Of a stretch of DNA of 7,994 nt, positions 6,275 to 7,994 are shown one piece after another (the stretch's first letter is position 1; each line of letters starts with the position of its first letter). A program made the position numbers and the translations under genes. Below the pieces are notes generated by a model. The model worked only from the letters and a program-made list of their open reading frames with translations, made no database searches and was not told the DNA's origin. Where the stretch lies: the NCBI GenBank assembly GCA_021779635.1, contig JAJYAH010000301.1:1-7994 (forward strand). The letters are read 5' to 3'. The stretch is from Pseudomonadota bacterium (GTDB lineage Bacteria; Pseudomonadota; Alphaproteobacteria; Rhizobiales; Xanthobacteraceae).

Positions 6275-7026
6275 TGCGCCGTTCCGATTGTTGGCCGCCG
6301 AAGCGCGGATGCGGTTGTGAGCCCAACCCCGAGAAAGAGCGCGGCGAAGAACACCAAGAAAAGGTCCTGGCCCGGCCAATCAATGCCCAGACCCTCTCCT
6401 GTCCAGAACACTCCGAATGCGGACAGCATGACGCCGACGCCAAACTTCACGGTGTTCTCTGGGACTTTGGCGAGCGGCCTGCGGATGATCAAGCCGATGG
6501 TGAGAATCGCAAGGCATGCTGCGAGCGCGCCGAGTGCTGCCGGCCATAGGAGGCCGCGCCCGGCGCCGACCGCGATGACGATGAACACGACCTCGAGTCC
6601 TTCCAGCAGAACCGCCTTGAACGTGGTCAGGCCTGCGATCCAGTCGAGAGACGCTTCCCGTTGGGCCGCGGCTTGGCGCAACTGGGCGGATTCAGATGCG
6701 AAAATGGCGTCTTCATCATGCAAGGGAACAATGCCGGCCGCTCTCAGGATCGCCTTACGGAGCCATCCCATCCCAAACAGGAGGAGCAATACGCCGATGA
6801 TGAGCTGAAGCACATGGATCGGGATACGGTCGAGCAGTGGACCGAGCGACGCAATGAGCATGCCGAGGACCGCGAGAGCCGCAACGGTCCCCATGGCTGC
6901 CGGCCGCCATCCACGTAACGTGCCCACAGCCAGCACAATCGTGAAGGCTTCTACGACCTCGACGAGCGAAGCCAGGAAGGCCGAGCCAATGGCGGGAGTG
7001 GCGACGCTCCAAGACAAATCTTGCAC
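6271..7026 (-). CDS. Predicted multi-pass membrane protein with duplicated E-x-x-E motifs
   Basis: From a GTG start the protein has 251 residues and about seven hydrophobic segments. Two similar segments carry paired glutamates: LVEVVEAFTIVLAVG (Glu23 and Glu26) and LLEGLEVVFIVIAVG (Glu142 and Glu145). The two halves are joined by a polar loop (about residues 90-130) containing HDED. This internal duplication recalls transporters with glutamate-lined cation sites: the EGLE core is also found in FTR1 iron permeases, and the whole resembles the uncharacterised COG4280 group. A metal-ion transport role is therefore possible but unproven. GTG at 7026 is preferred because AGTAGG precedes it at good spacing and because a TTG at 7053 would lie at or before the likely transcription start. 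It is divergent from the RpiR regulator, which may control it. Confidence 0.78.
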   Translation of the reverse strand: MQDLSWSVATPAIGSAFLASLVEVVEAFTIVLAVGTLRGWRPAAMGTVAALAVLGMLIASLGPLLDRIPIHVLQLIIGVLLLLFGMGWLRKAILRAAGIVPLHDEDAIFASESAQLRQAAAQREASLDWIAGLTTFKAVLLEGLEVVFIVIAVGAGRGLLWPAALGALAACLAILTIGLIIRRPLAKVPENTVKFGVGVMLSAFGVFWTGEGLGIDWPGQDLFLVFFAALFLGVGLTTASALRRPTIGTAQ

Positions 7027-7055
7027 GACGGGCCTACTATGTCGTAAATGCAACT

Positions 7056-7088
7056 ATATCTTACAAAATTTGTTGTATATGCTACAAG
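7056..7088. promoter_or_regulatory. AT-rich divergent promoter/operator with TTGTA/TACAA half-sites
   Basis: Three alternating half-sites occur: TACAA at 7062-7066, TTGTA at 7073-7077 and TACAA at 7083-7087. They form two overlapping dyads with spacers of six and five bases. ACAAA-A-TTTGT (7063-7073) is a perfect palindrome, flanked by symmetric ATAT at 7056-7059 and 7077-7080. On the minus strand a possible -35 (TTGTAG, 7087-7082) and -10 (TAAGAT, 7063-7058) are 18 bases apart and would drive the membrane-protein pair. A protein bound here would cover that promoter. The divergent RpiR regulator is the natural candidate, giving both autoregulation and control of the neighbours. A plus-strand promoter is less clear. 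Confidence 0.5.
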
Positions 7089-7109
7089 CCCAAATATAGG
7101 CTGACAGCT

Positions 7110-7988
7110 ATGCAGACATTCGACGACCGGCTCGCGGACCGATTGAGCGAGATGAGCGCGGCGGAACAGCGCGCCGCGCGCTTCTTCAGCGATAACCGCG
7201 CCGACCTGCTCATTGCGTCGGCGGTGGAGCTCGCAACGAAGGCGGCCACCAGCGACGCCACGATCATTCGCGCAGCCAAGGCATTGGGCTTTTCCGGTCT
7301 CGACGAGATGCGACGCTCGGTCGCCGAAGAGGTGCGCGCCTCGATGACGCCGGCGGCCCGCCTCACGCGGACGCTGGGACGCGTCGGCTTGGAGTCCTCC
7401 TCGGCCTTCAACGTCATGCTGGATACGCATTTGCAGTCGCTTGAGCGTTTGAGACAGACGGTTTCGCCGCAACAATTCGAGGCGGCGATCAAACATGTCA
7501 TCGCCGCCCGTCGCGTGATCGTCTTCGGACTCGGTCCGTCTAGCGCCATCGCGAGCTATTTCGTCGTCCAGCTGTCCCGATTCGGCATTGAGTCTTTCGC
7601 GCTGACGAACACGGGGCTGCTTTTCGCCGACGACCTCCAGAAGCTGCGTCGCAACGACCTCGTCGTTATCCTGGCGTACGGAAAGGTTTACTCCGAGCTT
7701 GGCGCGCTGCTCGACGAAAAGGACGCGCGCGGCGCCAGATCGATCCTCCTGACCGACACACTCGTCACCAAGCTGCGATCGCGGGTCGATCTGGTCCTCC
7801 AGGTACCTCGAGGTCACGCCGATATGCTGTCTACGCATACTGCTACTCTCGGACTCATTGAGGCTTTGCTGGTCGGCGTCGCGGCCCGCCGGCCGGGAGA
7901 GACGATTGCCAGCCTCGAGAAGCTGAATGATCTACGCCGGAAGCTGACCGGCAAGACCATGAAGCTCCCGGTGAAGGAAGGTCGCTAG
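7110..7988 (+). CDS. MurR/RpiR-family transcriptional regulator with SIS domain
   Basis: The 292-residue protein has the normal RpiR layout. The N-terminal HTH_6 DNA-binding domain (residues about 1-77) contains VELATKAATSDATIIRAAK and LGFSGLDEMR, the family's characteristic helix-turn-helix. The SIS domain spans about 135-255 and begins VIVFGLGPSSAIASYF (Gly140 and Gly142). Such regulators usually bind phosphosugars. Here the region that normally reads S-x-S-G-x-T reads LAYGKVYSE (189-197 or so), lacking the usual serine/threonine phosphate ligands, so the effector may be different. The ATG at 7110 has only a weak ribosome site (AGG near 7099). It is divergent from the E-x-x-E membrane gene with an 83-base shared control region. 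The target could also be genes to the right of the window. Confidence 0.9.
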   Translation: MQTFDDRLADRLSEMSAAEQRAARFFSDNRADLLIASAVELATKAATSDATIIRAAKALGFSGLDEMRRSVAEEVRASMTPAARLTRTLGRVGLESSSAFNVMLDTHLQSLERLRQTVSPQQFEAAIKHVIAARRVIVFGLGPSSAIASYFVVQLSRFGIESFALTNTGLLFADDLQKLRRNDLVVILAYGKVYSELGALLDEKDARGARSILLTDTLVTKLRSRVDLVLQVPRGHADMLSTHTATLGLIEALLVGVAARRPGETIASLEKLNDLRRKLTGKTMKLPVKEGR

Positions 7989-7989
7989 G

Positions 7990-7994
7990 ATGGT
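7990..7994 (+). other. Possible start of the next gene (window edge)
   Basis: An ATG at 7990-7992 follows the regulator stop by one base. The purine-rich GGAAGG before the regulator stop (about 7976-7981) could serve as its ribosome site. If real, the next gene would be coupled to the regulator. Only five bases are visible, so nothing can be said about the product. Confidence 0.25.

Noticed and set aside
6951..7838. Minus-strand frame of 295 codons opposite the RpiR regulator.
   Set aside because: Its composition is Arg/Gln/Glu-rich with no domain, while the plus-strand frame has clear HTH_6 and SIS domains. It also crosses the divergent control region.

Overview
The window is GC-rich alphaproteobacterial chromosome, most likely from the Bradyrhizobiaceae/Nitrobacteraceae (Bradyrhizobium, Afipia, Rhodopseudomonas or a relative). 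This rests on codon use, on the Tat-exported SorA with a monohaem SorB, and on the resemblance of the IS5-type transposase and the RpiR regulator to proteins common in that group. The placement is inference, because no rRNA or other phylogenetic marker is present.

Layout. (1) Positions 1-264, minus strand: the first 88 codons of an IS5-family transposase that runs off the left edge, with a strong inverted repeat (322-368) just upstream. (2) Positions 369-1154: gene-poor DNA holding one plausible 67-residue membrane protein (660-863, minus). (3) Positions 1155-5927, plus strand: a five-gene sulfite-handling cluster. A near-perfect dyad overlapping a TATAAT box is followed by a YeiH-family membrane transporter, a type-2 malate dehydrogenase paralogue, the molybdenum sulfite dehydrogenase SorA, its monohaem cytochrome c SorB, and a LysR regulator of the YeiE/CysB type. 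Gaps are short and every gene has a clear ribosome binding site. (4) Positions 5950-5982: a perfect 15-bp hairpin between convergent genes. (5) Positions 6056-7026, minus strand: two translationally coupled membrane-protein genes, one with a duplicated E-x-x-E motif. (6) Positions 7027-7109: an AT-rich divergent control region with overlapping TTGTA/TACAA half-sites. (7) Positions 7110-7988, plus strand: an RpiR-family regulator with a SIS domain, followed by what may be the first codon of another gene.

How the genes may work together. SorA and SorB would oxidise sulfite to sulfate in the periplasm and pass electrons to cytochrome c. The YeiH-type carrier would move sulfite, sulfate or a related sulfur anion across the inner membrane. 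The LysR protein, whose relatives sense sulfite or sulfur metabolites, would control the set. The malate dehydrogenase is the odd member: it keeps all its catalytic residues and sits inside the operon, which suggests a link to a sulfonated analogue of oxaloacetate/malate or to redox balance. Separately, the RpiR regulator probably controls the divergent membrane-protein pair. No wholly new system can be demonstrated from the sequence; the best leads are the embedded dehydrogenase, the operator-like dyad and the E-x-x-E membrane pair.
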